Assembly (NCBI RefSeq): GCF_010998615.1
Contig: NZ_JAAEAH010000036.1
Location: 22,231-86,230, forward strand
DNA length: 64,000 nt
Reading direction: 5' to 3'
Source: Myxococcus sp. CA023
GTDB taxonomy: Bacteria > Myxococcota > Myxococcia > Myxococcales > Myxococcaceae
In this document: positions 10,190-19,713 of the stretch, one piece after another
Layout of the letters: every line of letters begins with the position of its first letter
Position numbering within the stretch: position 1 is the stretch's first letter
Position numbers and translations under genes: made by a program
Notes under the pieces: generated by a model
What the model saw: the letters and a program-made list of their open reading frames with translations, nothing else
Database searches by the model: none
Told to the model about the DNA's origin: nothing

Positions 10190-12160
10190 TCAGTCCCTCA
10201 CCGCGGGCGGGCCCTCGCGCGGCAGACGGACGCGGAACGTGGCGCCCTCTCCGGGGGTGCTGTCCACGGACACGCCGCCCCCATGCGCCTCCACGATGCG
10301 GCGCAGCCGGTACAGGCCCAGGCCCAACCCGCCGTAGTGCCGCACCGGCACGGCGCGCTCGAAGCGGCGGAAGAGGCTCTCCAGCCGCCCGGGCGCGATG
10401 CCGATGCCATGGTCCTTCACCATCAGCGTCGCCACGTCCCGCCCGGACTCCAGCGCCACCTCCACCGGCTTGCCCGGCCCGAACTTCATCGCGTTGGACA
10501 ACAGGTGCGTCATCACCTGGGACAGGCGCGCCGCGTCCCACCGTCCCGGCGTGGGCTCCAGCGGGCTGAGCACCAGCAGACAGCCCGCGCGCGCCGCCGC
10601 ATCCTCCGAACGTGACACCGCCTCGCGCACCACCAGCGCCAGGTCCACGTCCTCCAGGTGCAGCCGGGGCGCGCCGCCCTGGAGCTGCGACACGTCCAGC
10701 AGCGACTCCACCAGGTCCGACAGGCGCTGCACCTGCCGGTCCGCCGAATCCAGCGCGCGCTCCAGCCGCTCCGTCCCGCTGCTCAGGCCCGCGCGCAGCA
10801 CGCCCTGGGCGCCCTGCACGCGCAGCCGCAACGCCGCCAGCGGGGTGCGCAGCTCGTGGGCCGCCACGCTGAGGAAGTCGTCGCGCGCGCGCACCGCCTC
10901 CTGCGTCTCGCGGTAGAGGCGCAGCTGCTCCGTCACGTCGCCAATGATGCCGGCCATCCGCACCGGGCGGCCCTGCGCGTCCCGCAGCGCCCGGCCACGG
11001 CTCACGCACGAACGCCAGGTGCCGGTGACGTGCCGCAGCCGCAAGGACACGTCATAGGGCGTGCCCCGCTCCAGGTGCGCGGACAGCGCGGCCATGACGT
11101 CCGGCCGGTCCTCCGGGTGAATCAGCTCCAGGAAAGCGGAGAACGTCCCGCCGAAGTCCCCCGGCCCCAGGCCCAGCATGTCCAGCAGCGGCGGACTCCA
11201 GTAGCAGGCCTGACCGCGCAAATCCCAGTCCCAGATGCCGTCGTAGGAGCCGCTCACCACCAGGCGGTAGCGCGCTTCGCTCTCCCGGGCGGTGCGCTCG
11301 GCCTGCTCCAGCAGCCCCACCCGCCGCTCCAGCTGGCGCACCATCCGGTACAGGTGGTCCTCGGTGCTCAGGTCCGCGGGTGGCGACGTGTAGGAAGGCC
11401 CGCCGGCGCGCAGCTCACGCAGCAGCGCGCCCACCAGTTCGTCGCCCTCTTGCGTCCTGCGCACGAAGCCGTTGGCCCCCACGTTGTGGGCCATGCGCAA
11501 GTCCAGCTCGTCGGGCGCGATGGTGTGCGTGAGGATGACGGGCACCCGGGCCAGCCTGGGGTCCTGCCGAAACCCCAGGCACAGCTTGAAGCCGTCCATG
11601 CCCGGCATCAGCGCGTCCGCCAGCACCACGTCCGGACCGCGGCGCCGCGCCAGGTCCAGCGCCGTGGCGCCATCCGCCGCCAGCACCACCTCGAAACGGA
11701 AGGGCGCCAGGTGCAGTTGCGCCAGCTTGCGGGAGACCGGGTCGTCATCCGCCACCAGCACGCGGGGCCTCCGTGCCTCCGGCCCCCCGGCCGCCTCCAC
11801 CGGGAAGGCCTGCCGCGCCCCCTCCACCAGCGCCCCCAGCGACAGGGGCCGGCTCAGGTAGCGCTCCACCGACAGGTCGAGCGGGCGCAGTGCCTCCCGC
11901 TCTGCGGGGAAGGCGCTGATTTGCAACAGAGCGCCCGCCAGCGACAGTGCGTGCCGCAGTGACTCCAGGTGCGTCCCATCCGATATCAACAGGCCGGCCG
12001 CCGCCACCACCACCTGCACCGACTGCGTCTGCAGCAGCGTCAGCGCGCCCGGAACGTCCGCGGAAACCCAGACCCGCCAGCCCTGACTTTCCAGGGCAAG
12101 CACCTGGAGCTCCCGGGAGGCACCAGGGTCTTCGATGAGCAGGAGGGAAGGCGTCATCAC
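10190..12160 (-). CDS. Hybrid sensor histidine kinase: degenerate receiver, receiver, PAS, HisKA, HATPase
   Basis: A 656-residue soluble protein. Residues about 5-118 form a receiver-like fold (SLLLIEDPG...) whose phospho-acceptor position reads VVVAAAG instead of containing Asp and whose Lys motif is SRP, so it should not be phosphorylated. A second receiver (about 130-250) keeps DDD and the acceptor Asp in VLADALMPGMDG but lacks the usual KP motif. A coiled coil and PAS domain (about 290-405; YRLVVSGSYDGIWDWD) lead to HisKA with the phospho-His in VAAHELRTPL and an HATPase domain (HLLSNAMKFG, KDHGIGIAPG, GGLGLGLYRLR). GTG at 12160 or ATG at 12157 may start it; neither has a strong ribosome-binding site. 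No cognate regulator is adjacent. Confidence 0.88.
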   Translation of the reverse strand: MMTPSLLLIEDPGASRELQVLALESQGWRVWVSADVPGALTLLQTQSVQVVVAAAGLLISDGTHLESLRHALSLAGALLQISAFPAEREALRPLDLSVERYLSRPLSLGALVEGARQAFPVEAAGGPEARRPRVLVADDDPVSRKLAQLHLAPFRFEVVLAADGATALDLARRRGPDVVLADALMPGMDGFKLCLGFRQDPRLARVPVILTHTIAPDELDLRMAHNVGANGFVRRTQEGDELVGALLRELRAGGPSYTSPPADLSTEDHLYRMVRQLERRVGLLEQAERTARESEARYRLVVSGSYDGIWDWDLRGQACYWSPPLLDMLGLGPGDFGGTFSAFLELIHPEDRPDVMAALSAHLERGTPYDVSLRLRHVTGTWRSCVSRGRALRDAQGRPVRMAGIIGDVTEQLRLYRETQEAVRARDDFLSVAAHELRTPLAALRLRVQGAQGVLRAGLSSGTERLERALDSADRQVQRLSDLVESLLDVSQLQGGAPRLHLEDVDLALVVREAVSRSEDAAARAGCLLVLSPLEPTPGRWDAARLSQVMTHLLSNAMKFGPGKPVEVALESGRDVATLMVKDHGIGIAPGRLESLFRRFERAVPVRHYGGLGLGLYRLRRIVEAHGGGVSVDSTPGEGATFRVRLPREGPPAVRD

Positions 12161-12738
12161 GACGAATCGAAGGCGGGCGTGCGGCCAGGGCGTCCGGACA
12201 CCCCAGATGAAGGAAAGAGTCGCAGTCTGGGCACCGGACGCAGCGAGTCAAGCAGTCGGGCGGCAAGTGTTCTCCGGTGCAAATGACCGCCAGTCGGTCG
12301 CCGGCCCTCGGCATCCCCCTCTAGGAACGCACTTGCGTGGCGGATGCATCCACGACGGCAGCGGTATCCCGTCAACAATCGCATCCGGGCAGGCAGGGGC
12401 CACCTGTGGCCAGCCCGCCCCCTCCGAGGTCTTTCCCTGTGACATGCCGCGCGGCTTCCGGAGCTCCAACTTCCCGCATCATCCCCGCCGTCGGGTGACG
12501 CCGGACACGCCAGCCACCAGGCACCAGGCGGGGTCCTTGGACTCACGGCTCACCCGATCACGGCGGCAACGACGATTCTTCTGCATCCTGATTGCATTGG
12601 AAGCAGATACAACACCGGGAGCACGCGCGGAGAGTCGGGGGAGACCCGCTGGGATGCATGACGCGGAGCGTGAGGACTCAACGCTCCAGGTCTCAGCAGG
12701 GTGAAAGTGGCCGTCAAATCGGTTATCGAAAGGGCATC
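12161..12738. other. Intergenic region, divergent promoters presumed
   Basis: About 580 bp between the hybrid kinase and the Fur-family gene, which diverge. I found no coding sequence that looks real: the frames open across it have the composition of chance frames. A short palindrome CCACCTGTGG sits near 12401. No obvious Fur, PerR or Zur box could be recognised. Control elements for both flanking genes must lie here. Confidence 0.4.
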
Positions 12739-13188
12739 ATGGGAGCAAAGAGAAGTGCCGTGCAGCCGAAGCTCACCGAGTTTCAGGACCGGATTCGTTC
12801 CGCGGGCCTGCGCAGCACCGCGCCCCGTGTGGCGGTGTTGCGGGAGCTGGAGGACGCCACGTCCCCGATGAGCCACGCCGACCTGGTGGACGCGCTGGGT
12901 GACGAGGGCTACGACCGGGTGACCATCTACCGCAACCTGACGGACCTCACCGAGGCCGGGCTCGTGGTGCGGGCGGACCTGGGCGACCACGTCTGGCGCT
13001 TCGAACTGAAGCGCGCGGGCGGGGGGCACAGCGGCAGCCACCCGCACTTCACCTGCACCGACTGCGGCACCGTGGCCTGCCTCCCGGAGGAGTCGGTCCG
13101 CATCGCGTCCTCGAAGGGCGTGCCCCGCGCGGTGTCCCAGCGCTCGGTGGAAGTGCAGCTTCGCGGTCTCTGCGACGGCTGCAACTGA
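12739..13188 (+). CDS. Fur-family metalloregulator (Fur/Zur/PerR type)
   Basis: A 149-residue protein with the Fur fold. The N-terminal winged helix (about 8-85) includes GLRSTAPRVAVLRELE and YDRVTIYRNLTDLTEAGLV, the classic Fur recognition helix. The C-terminal half has a histidine-rich segment HSGSHPHFTCTDCG and a second cysteine pair CDGC at the end, forming the structural zinc site. Fur proteins bind operators when loaded with Fe, Zn or Mn, or sense peroxide in PerR; the metal here cannot be told from sequence alone. The ATG at 12739 matches the family start and is preceded by AAAGGG. The frame stays open upstream to 12592 but that part has no family similarity. The gene diverges from the hybrid kinase and nothing nearby reveals its regulon. 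Confidence 0.9.
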   Translation: MGAKRSAVQPKLTEFQDRIRSAGLRSTAPRVAVLRELEDATSPMSHADLVDALGDEGYDRVTIYRNLTDLTEAGLVVRADLGDHVWRFELKRAGGGHSGSHPHFTCTDCGTVACLPEESVRIASSKGVPRAVSQRSVEVQLRGLCDGCN

Positions 13189-13386
13189 GTGACGGGGCCA
13201 CCGTGGCCCCAGGAGCGCGCACCGCGCCCCGCCCTCGGAAGATGATCGGAGAGCGGCCTGGCATGCGTCGGGGGTTGAGCATTTTCCCGCCCCCTGGCTT
13301 GCCACGCGCTTCCGCCTTCAGGGAGGCGGACACATCGTGGCGACGGCGTCGCGGGGGAGACTGCCCCGCCTTCGCCGGAGGCTTTG

Positions 13387-13767
<381 letters not shown>

Positions 13768-13900
13768 GCGCGGGCGCCTACTCGCTTGCCCTGCGGCCAG
13801 GGCCGTCCCTGGGGCACTCGGCCTGGATTGGCGAGAGCAGGAAGCGGCCCCACCCTTGCTCCCAGCAGTCGGTCCAACCGAACTGAACCCAGGGAGAGGG

Positions 13901-14434
13901 ATGATGAAGAAGCTCATCGCCGCAGTCGCATTGTGCGTGGGAAGCGCCGCGTTCGCGCAGCAGCAGCCGTCGCAAACGCAGGTACCCCGCCCCGGTACGG
14001 AGAAGAGCACCGGCGTGGACGCCACCGAAGTGGGGCCCGCCATCGGCAAGGCCGCCAAGGACGTGACGGGCATCCAGACGGAGGATGAAGGCACCTTCAA
14101 GATGGACAAGGCCATGAGCCTGCAAGGCACCCTCAAGGATGCCACCGCGGACGGCGTGAGCCTGTCCCGCCCGGGCCTGCCCGACGCGGACCTGGACGTG
14201 CGCGACAAGACGGTGCTGATGCTGGACGGCAAGAAGGTCGCCAAGACGGATGAGATTCCGGAAGGCGCCTCGGTGCGCGCGAAGTTCCAGTTGGAGGGCG
14301 ATGAGGTCGTCGCGCTGGAGCTGCGCGCCACCAGCCCCAAGGGTGCCAAGAAGAAGCAGCCGGGCACCGGCGGCGCTGGCACGCAGCCGCATGAGTCCGT
14401 CGACAAGGAGCTCGACGGCACGCCGACGCGGTAG
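13901..14434 (+). CDS. Secreted or periplasmic protein of unknown function
   Basis: A 177-residue protein with a clear Sec signal peptide (MMKKLIAAVALCVGSAAFAQ, cleavage expected after AFA). A Gln/Pro-rich stretch follows, then a compact domain with GTFKMDKAMSLQGTLKDAT and beta-rich segments such as VLMLDGKKVAKTDEIPEG. The pattern suggests a small beta-barrel that may bind a ligand, but I do not recognise the family. A strong ribosome-binding site (AGGGAGAGGG) directly precedes the ATG pair at 13901/13904. The Lys-rich tail GAKKKQPG may be unstructured. A strong terminator follows at 14462-14504, so it is probably monocistronic. Confidence 0.75.
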   Translation: MMKKLIAAVALCVGSAAFAQQQPSQTQVPRPGTEKSTGVDATEVGPAIGKAAKDVTGIQTEDEGTFKMDKAMSLQGTLKDATADGVSLSRPGLPDADLDVRDKTVLMLDGKKVAKTDEIPEGASVRAKFQLEGDEVVALELRATSPKGAKKKQPGTGGAGTQPHESVDKELDGTPTR

Positions 14435-14461
14435 TCCTGGCGACACGCGCATCGTGCCTCG

Positions 14462-14504
14462 GAACGGGCCCGCTTCCACACCGGAGGCGGGCCCGTTCGT
14501 TTTT
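14462..14504 (+). terminator. Strong intrinsic terminator
   Basis: A perfect 12-bp stem (GAACGGGCCCGC at 14462-14473 with its complement at 14487-14498), a 13-nt loop, and a T-rich tail CGTTTTT ending at 14504. It lies 28 bp after the secreted-protein stop on the plus strand. Confidence 0.9.
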
Positions 14505-14632
14505 CGTCACCGCGAGGCCCTCTTCTTCTCCAGACAGGGAAACGTTTTGCCCACGCTGACCCTGTTTCCCAGGCGGCCAGGCGTCCAAGGCCCGGTATGC
14601 GAATTGCTGTGCGTCCCCGGGAGGAGGAAGCG

Positions 14633-16129
14633 GTGAATCGACGACTGTGGGGCGGGTGTCTCGGGGCAGTGGTGATGACGGCATGGGCATGCGGTGGCTC
14701 GAACGAGCCCACGTTCCCCACGACGGGCAACGATATCGACAACATTCCACCGGTGACGCGGCCAGAGCCCGACGCCGGCACGCAGCCGGACGCGGGCTCG
14801 GAGCCACAGCCGGACGCGGGCAGCGGTCCTGTTGAAGGACCGTGGCCGACGGACGCGGTGACGAACTACTCGTCCCGCTACAACATCTCCCGGGCGCAGG
14901 CGGTGGGCGTGGATGCCGCGCACAACATCTGGCTGCTGGATGGCGACCGGATTGGCGTGCTGCGCGCGGACTCGCGGCAGGTCGTCTGGACGCGCTCGCC
15001 CATTGGCCAGGCCCAGGGCGGTTTCGGTCTAGACCGGGCGGCCACCGGCTCCACCGTCATCTGTGGTGGCCGCGCGGGCCGCGCCTACGTGGGCTACGCC
15101 ACGACCGACCTGCGCACGGACCCGGACTTCCCGGGCCTGCAGACCAACTACATCGTCAGCCCCAACGAGTGCTACCAGCCCGACCCGACGCAGCCGTGCT
15201 TCCCGTACAGCCACCGCCGGCTCCAGTACTACAAGCAGGGTGACGTGGACGTGGTGCGCCTGGACGGCAGCGGGCAGATTGTCCTCGAGGAGCACCTGCA
15301 CCAGTCGGTGCGCAACACGACGGACGCGAACGGCAATCCCCGCGTGCAGACAGGCCCGCGCCGGCTGGATGACGTGCACAACCTGGGCATCCGCAACAGC
15401 AACGACCACCACTTCGACGAGGACCGCAGCATCCTGAGCTGCGTGACGGTGATGCACGGCCGTGACGAGGGCGACGTCTACGTGGGCTCCAACCACGGCG
15501 TCACTCGCATCCGCGGCCTGGAGTACAGCTCCCACCGGCACCCCGTATGGCTCAACGAGAAGGGCAGCCAGATGGCGGGCTACACCTACGGGCTCGGCAT
15601 CGCGCAGGACGGGGACGTCCTCATCGCTAACGAGTGGATGTTCGGCATCGTCACGCCGACGCCCCACCACGGCGACTGGGACAACATGGACAAGCGCGTC
15701 AACCGGATGAAGGTGGAGTCCTCCTACCTGCCCCAGCTCAACGGCATCAGTGAGCTCGACAGCTGGCGCGGCTTCCAGCAGACGACCGACGGCCGCTACT
15801 ACCTGGGCAGCAAGGGCCACGGCCTGTGGGAGATGACGATTGTGTGGGCCACCAATCAGGCCCAGACGGGCACCCGGCTGACCGGCGCCAACGCGGAGCA
15901 GAACGCCGCGCTCCAGAACATCAACGCGCTGGCGGCCACGGGGGACGGCTCGCTCTACATCGGCACGGACCGCTCGGGCCTGTGGCGCCTCACGCCGCTG
16001 AAGACGCTGGAGAAGGTGGCGGACGTGAGCGACTCCCAGGTGCGGCAGCTCATCTACGACCCGCGGGTGACGCCGGCGGCGCTGTACGTCCTCACCGACA
16101 GAGGCCTGACGGTCCTCCGCGGCAACTGA
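14633..16129 (+). CDS. Lipoprotein with predicted beta-propeller-like body
   Basis: About 498 residues. The GTG at 14633 is preferred: it follows GAGGAGGAAG and yields a lipoprotein signal MNRRLWGGCLGAVVMTAWAC with the lipidated Cys in AWAC. A Pro/Asp-rich linker with three repeats of PDAG (about residues 40-65) tethers the body. The rest contains repeated short beta motifs such as AQAVGVDAAHNIWLLDGDRI, GDVYVGSNHGVTRIRG and GSLYIGTDRSGLWRLTPL, typical of two-component-regulator-propeller or NHL-like blades, so a cell-surface beta-propeller is likely. Function unknown. It is followed by a GC-rich hairpin and faces a convergent kinase gene. Confidence 0.8.
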   Translation: MNRRLWGGCLGAVVMTAWACGGSNEPTFPTTGNDIDNIPPVTRPEPDAGTQPDAGSEPQPDAGSGPVEGPWPTDAVTNYSSRYNISRAQAVGVDAAHNIWLLDGDRIGVLRADSRQVVWTRSPIGQAQGGFGLDRAATGSTVICGGRAGRAYVGYATTDLRTDPDFPGLQTNYIVSPNECYQPDPTQPCFPYSHRRLQYYKQGDVDVVRLDGSGQIVLEEHLHQSVRNTTDANGNPRVQTGPRRLDDVHNLGIRNSNDHHFDEDRSILSCVTVMHGRDEGDVYVGSNHGVTRIRGLEYSSHRHPVWLNEKGSQMAGYTYGLGIAQDGDVLIANEWMFGIVTPTPHHGDWDNMDKRVNRMKVESSYLPQLNGISELDSWRGFQQTTDGRYYLGSKGHGLWEMTIVWATNQAQTGTRLTGANAEQNAALQNINALAATGDGSLYIGTDRSGLWRLTPLKTLEKVADVSDSQVRQLIYDPRVTPAALYVLTDRGLTVLRGN

Positions 16130-16141
16130 AGCGCGGGGGAG

Positions 16142-16176
16142 CCCCCGGGGTGCCACGCACGGGCGCCCCGGGGGTT
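16142..16176. terminator. GC-rich hairpin between convergent genes
   Basis: CCCCCGGGG at 16142-16150 pairs with CCCCGGGGG at 16066+100 (16166-16174), extended by GCC/GGC after a G-T pair, with loop ACGCAC. Only TT follows, so termination strength is uncertain. It can serve the lipoprotein (plus) and the kinase (minus). Confidence 0.6.
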
Positions 16177-16188
16177 CGCGTCTTGAAT

Positions 16189-17424
16189 CTACCGCGAACC
16201 CGCGGCGGCCTTGGTGGGCACCGGGGGCCGCGTGGGCAGGCGGAGGATGAACGTGGAGCCTTTTCCCTGCGCGGAGCGCACGGTGATGCTGCCGCCCATG
16301 GCCTCCACGATTTGACGGGTGATGAAGAGGCCCAGGCCCAGGCCCCCATAGTGCCGCTCCGACACCGCGCGCTCGAACTTGCCGAACAGGCGCGCCATGC
16401 CGTCCTCGGAGATGCCGATGCCCTGGTCCTTCACGGCGAGCACCGCCGTGGGGCCCTCGCGGGCCAGCGACACCTCCACCGGCTGGCCTCCGCCGTACTT
16501 CACGGCGTTGGAGAGCAGGTTCACCAGCACCTGCTCCAGGCGCAGCGAATCCCATTCACCCAGCAGCGGTCCGTCCACGTGCAGCGACAACGTGCTCCCG
16601 GCGCGGTTGAACTCCTCGGAGAAGGCCTCCGCCATCTGCCGCACCATCTGCGCCAGGTCCAGCTCCCGGGGCTCCAGCGACAGCCGGCCCGCAGCCAGCC
16701 GCGACACGTCCAGCAGCGTGTTGACCAGCCCCACCAGCCGCGACAACTGGCGGTCCAGCACGCGGGCCCTGGGCGCCAGCTCCGCGGGCGGCTCCTGGTT
16801 CGAGCCGCCCACCTGGCGCAGCAGCAGCTGCAGGTGCAGGCGCAGGCTGGTGAGGGGCGTGCGCAGCTCGTGGGCCGCCACGCTGAGGAACTCATCCCGG
16901 GCGCGCACGGCCTCCTGCGTCTCACGCAGGGCCTGCTCGCGCACCGAGCGCTCCCGGGCCGCGCCCGCGTCGCGCTGGGCCTCCACGCGGCGGCGCTCCG
17001 TCATGTCCTCCACGTAGATGCACGCGGCGACGATGGCGCCATCACGGCGCACGGGGTGGTAGCTGGCGCGATAGACGCGGGTGCGCTCGCCGTGGGCGCC
17101 CGACTCGCGGTGGATGATTTCCACGCCCTCCAGCGCCACGCCCGTCTCCAGCACGCGGCGGACGCGGCGCACGACATCGGCCGCGGAGGGTTCGGCGCGC
17201 AGCACCTCCACCATGGGCTGGCCCAGGTGGGCCTCGCGCGACACGCCATGCATGGCGGCCATGGCGTCGCTCACCTCGACGAAGCGCAGCTCGCGGTCGA
17301 TGATGGCCATGCCCAGCGGCACCGTGGACATGAGCTCGGCCAGCTCCACCGGCCGCGAACCGCCGCCGGAAGGGGGCGCGGCGCTTCCTCCACCTTCTGT
17401 AGCAATCCCAACGGTCACCGTCAC
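16189..17424 (-). CDS. PAS-domain sensor histidine kinase
   Basis: About 411 residues from a GTG at 17424 (MTVTVGIATEGG...). A PAS domain (about 30-155; MSTVPLGMAIIDRELRFVEV and YRASYHPVRRDGAIVAACIY) is followed by a coiled coil, then HisKA with the phospho-His in VAAHELRTPL, and an HATPase domain with LVNLLSNAVKYG, KDQGIGISEDG and GGLGLGLFITRQI. It is soluble, with no membrane segments. The start is a choice: the frame remains open to 17958, but that upstream part is antisense to the metallophosphoesterase and has no recognisable domain. Its divergent neighbour shares the 208-bp promoter region. No partner regulator is adjacent. Confidence 0.85.
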   Translation of the reverse strand: MTVTVGIATEGGGSAAPPSGGGSRPVELAELMSTVPLGMAIIDRELRFVEVSDAMAAMHGVSREAHLGQPMVEVLRAEPSAADVVRRVRRVLETGVALEGVEIIHRESGAHGERTRVYRASYHPVRRDGAIVAACIYVEDMTERRRVEAQRDAGAARERSVREQALRETQEAVRARDEFLSVAAHELRTPLTSLRLHLQLLLRQVGGSNQEPPAELAPRARVLDRQLSRLVGLVNTLLDVSRLAAGRLSLEPRELDLAQMVRQMAEAFSEEFNRAGSTLSLHVDGPLLGEWDSLRLEQVLVNLLSNAVKYGGGQPVEVSLAREGPTAVLAVKDQGIGISEDGMARLFGKFERAVSERHYGGLGLGLFITRQIVEAMGGSITVRSAQGKGSTFILRLPTRPPVPTKAAAGSR

Positions 17425-17632
17425 TGCACGCCCCCCGGACGTCTGTCCAATGATGGAAGGATGCCTGAGGACGCTGTGGAATCTTCCTGAAATCGCGCGG
17501 GTTTTCTCCGCACCCCGAGCGCCGGCCGCTGGCTGGGCAGGCGTGCGAGGGACACCTGCTTCAACCCACCTCGCCTGGCTCGCTACAATCGAGCCCTCAC
17601 GCCGTCCCCGGCACCGAAAGGAACCGAACCGC

Positions 17633-18535
17633 ATGCGCCTGAGACGTCTCGCCCGTCGTGACGCCCCCCTGTCAGCTCCGGCCAACAGCTTCCGGCGGAA
17701 CATGCAGGAGGACGGGCGCAATGCGCTGGTCGCGCGCAGCGGTGCCGACCCCTTCCGCACGGAGCGGCGCCTGCGCTGGCGGGACCACTTCTCCCTTTCG
17801 GAGAACGTGCTGATGGTCCAGCACATGCACGCCGAGCATGACGGCCTGCGCATCGCGCAGCTGTCGGACGTGCACGTGGGGCAGGCCACCTCGGCGCTGC
17901 GCATCCGCCGCGCGGTGGAGGCGGTCAACGAGGAGAAGCCGGACCTGGTGTTCCTCACCGGCGACTACGTCACGCACAGCCCCAAGCCGTTGCCGCGCGT
18001 GCGCGAGCTGCTGGCCGGCATCGAGGGCCCCGTCTACGTGGTGATGGGCAACCATGACCACTGGGTGAACGCGCCGTACCTGCGCGAGTCCTTCGAACGG
18101 ATGGGCTACACGGTGCTGCAGAATGAGCACCGGCAGGTGCACGTGAAGGGCGCGCCGGTGACGGTGCTGGGCATCGACGACGGGCTCACCGGCCGGGACG
18201 ACGTGGAGGCCACCTTCCGGGGTGCGCCGGTGTCCGGCACGCGGCTGGTGCTGGCCCACACGCCGCCCACGGCGGAGAAGCTGCCGGCGCACGCGGGGCT
18301 GGTGCAGTTCTCCGGGCACACGCACGGCGGCCAGTTCGTGGTGCGCGGCCTGACGGAGGCCCTCTTCCGCCGCGCGGGCCAGCCGTACATCCGCGGCCAC
18401 TACCACGTGAATGGCAACCAGTTGTACGTGAACCGGGGCCTGGGCTTCGGCTTCGGCGGCCCCTATCTGCGCCGGGGCAGCGAGCCGGAGGTGGCCTTCT
18501 TCACGCTGCGACATGCCTCCGTCAGCGCGGGGTAG
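17633..18535 (+). CDS. Calcineurin-like metallophosphoesterase
   Basis: A 300-residue enzyme starting at the ATG at 17633, 10 bp after AAAGGA. The metal-binding motifs are all present in order: LSDVHVG, LTGDYV, MGNHDHW, LAHTPP and SGHTHGGQ. These match the YaeI/DUF-type phosphodiesterases that hydrolyse phosphodiester or pyrophosphate bonds in lipids or nucleotides. About 55 basic residues precede the first motif (RLRRLARRDAPLS...), with no signal peptide or membrane helix, so it is probably cytoplasmic or peripheral. The substrate cannot be told. It diverges from the PAS kinase. Confidence 0.88.
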   Translation: MRLRRLARRDAPLSAPANSFRRNMQEDGRNALVARSGADPFRTERRLRWRDHFSLSENVLMVQHMHAEHDGLRIAQLSDVHVGQATSALRIRRAVEAVNEEKPDLVFLTGDYVTHSPKPLPRVRELLAGIEGPVYVVMGNHDHWVNAPYLRESFERMGYTVLQNEHRQVHVKGAPVTVLGIDDGLTGRDDVEATFRGAPVSGTRLVLAHTPPTAEKLPAHAGLVQFSGHTHGGQFVVRGLTEALFRRAGQPYIRGHYHVNGNQLYVNRGLGFGFGGPYLRRGSEPEVAFFTLRHASVSAG

Positions 18536-18586
18536 CACACGCCAGCCTGGCTTGCGAGCCCGCCGCGCATCTCCTAAGCAGGGGGC

Positions 18587-19240
18587 ATGCACCCGAAGCG
18601 CTGGTGGCCTGCATTCCTGCTCCTCGTGTGCCTTGCTTGTGAAAGCGCTCCTCGCAAGGCACACGAGACGGAGCACTACGGCTTCATCAGCGACGACTCG
18701 GACTATGTCTGGGCGCGGGGGCCATGGTCTGGCGTCGAGCCATCCCGGGACGTGGATGACGTCATCGACCGCCTGTGCCCCGCCATCATGAAGCTCCCGG
18801 GCGCGACCGACAGGGATTACGGACAGGAGTACTGCGGCCTCATCTACTCCCGAGGCGACGGCATCTACCGCGTCAGCCATCCTTCTCCCCTCGGCCGATG
18901 GCAACTGCGTAGGGAAGCGACGAAGAAGTCCTGCTTTCCCGTTCGCAAGGTCATCGACCCCGAGGCCCGGTCCCTCTCCATCCTCGCCGACTACCACAGT
19001 CATCCCTGGCACCCTTCGCCGCTATCCGAGCCGGACCGGCGCGCAGCCAATCAACTCTGGCTCATCAAGATTCAGTTCGATTCGGCGTGCCACATCCAGA
19101 AGCTGATCCCCCACCTGGATGATGTAGACAGGCCCGGCGAGGTCTACTCGCGTCGAGGGAAGCAGTGGGTCCGCATCGGGCTCATCAAGCCCGCAGACAA
19201 ACCGTTCGGCTTCATCACCCCCGTCGGACGCGAGGACTGA
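18587..19240 (+). CDS. Lipoprotein with JAMM/MPN metalloprotease-like motif
   Basis: 217 residues with lipobox LVCLAC (Cys18). The sequence DYHSHPWHPSPLSEPDRR (about 136-153) fits the JAMM zinc motif H-x-H-x7-S-x2-D with His137, His139, Ser147 and Asp150; Glu81 in GQEYCGLIY could be the upstream catalytic Glu. JAMM proteins are isopeptidases or peptidases (deubiquitinase, RadC and prokaryotic JAB groups). A lipid-anchored copy would act at the envelope. Two small lipoprotein genes follow, the first after only 11 bp, suggesting an operon. The substrate is unknown; the family call rests on the motif alone. Confidence 0.65.
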   Translation: MHPKRWWPAFLLLVCLACESAPRKAHETEHYGFISDDSDYVWARGPWSGVEPSRDVDDVIDRLCPAIMKLPGATDRDYGQEYCGLIYSRGDGIYRVSHPSPLGRWQLRREATKKSCFPVRKVIDPEARSLSILADYHSHPWHPSPLSEPDRRAANQLWLIKIQFDSACHIQKLIPHLDDVDRPGEVYSRRGKQWVRIGLIKPADKPFGFITPVGRED

Positions 19241-19251
19241 CAGGAGACATC

Positions 19252-19671
19252 ATGCCAAAGTGGTTGCCCCTGATGTGCCTGTGCACGCTCCCGGCATGCG
19301 CCCTCTTCAAGAAGCCGCCTCGTCCTGTCCATGCGCCCGTGGAGGAAGCCTCGAGGTTCGAGTTCCCCGTTGGAATGCCGGAAGAGGGACGCGTCATCAT
19401 CCGGCGCCCCCTGGCCCAGGCTGTCCAGCTCGCCATGGAGGATTACCTGCCATGGGACCTGAAGCTCCCGCCGGGCGACCGGCCCGGAGGGGAGTGCCTC
19501 TATCGGCGAGAGTCCTACGACGTGACAGCGGCTCCGTACGAAGGCGGAATCATCCTCGTGAGCATCTCGCTGGACCCCGACGCATGCGAGAGAAAGGGTG
19601 CCCCCTACGACATGGGGGCGCGGTATGCGATCGACTCGAAGACTTGGCGAATCCTTGCGGTCCAGCGCTGA
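19252..19671 (+). CDS. Small lipoprotein, paralogue of the one at 54625-55074
   Basis: 139 residues starting at the ATG 5 bp after CAGGAG. The lipobox is LPAC (Cys about 16). The body contains VEEASRFEFPVGMPEEGRV, QLAMEDYLPWDLK, CLYRRESYDVTAAP and a C-terminal YAIDSKTWRILAVQR. The same segments occur in the lipoprotein at 54625-55074 (CLYRRESYEV, YAIDVEGRRILARQR, QLALDDFLPLDVK), so the two are clear paralogues. It lies 11 bp after the JAMM lipoprotein on the same strand. The family is unknown to me; an envelope role, perhaps as a partner of the JAMM protein, is inference. Confidence 0.8.
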   Translation: MPKWLPLMCLCTLPACALFKKPPRPVHAPVEEASRFEFPVGMPEEGRVIIRRPLAQAVQLAMEDYLPWDLKLPPGDRPGGECLYRRESYDVTAAPYEGGIILVSISLDPDACERKGAPYDMGARYAIDSKTWRILAVQR

Positions 19672-19713
19672 GGATTCCCAACTCAGATGGTGCCGCGGGC
19701 CGGGGCGGGTAAC

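Noticed and set aside
9983..10200. Plus-strand frame with FRRLSPEERDALV upstream of cheY
   Set aside because: Short protein-like stretch without start signal and overlapping the hybrid kinase end on the other strand; judged chance.
12592..12738. An upstream extension of the Fur-family gene
   Set aside because: No family similarity in the extra 49 codons; the ATG at 12739 has AAAGGG upstream and fits the family start.
17425..17958. An N-terminal extension of the PAS kinase
   Set aside because: It is antisense to the metallophosphoesterase and lacks domain features.
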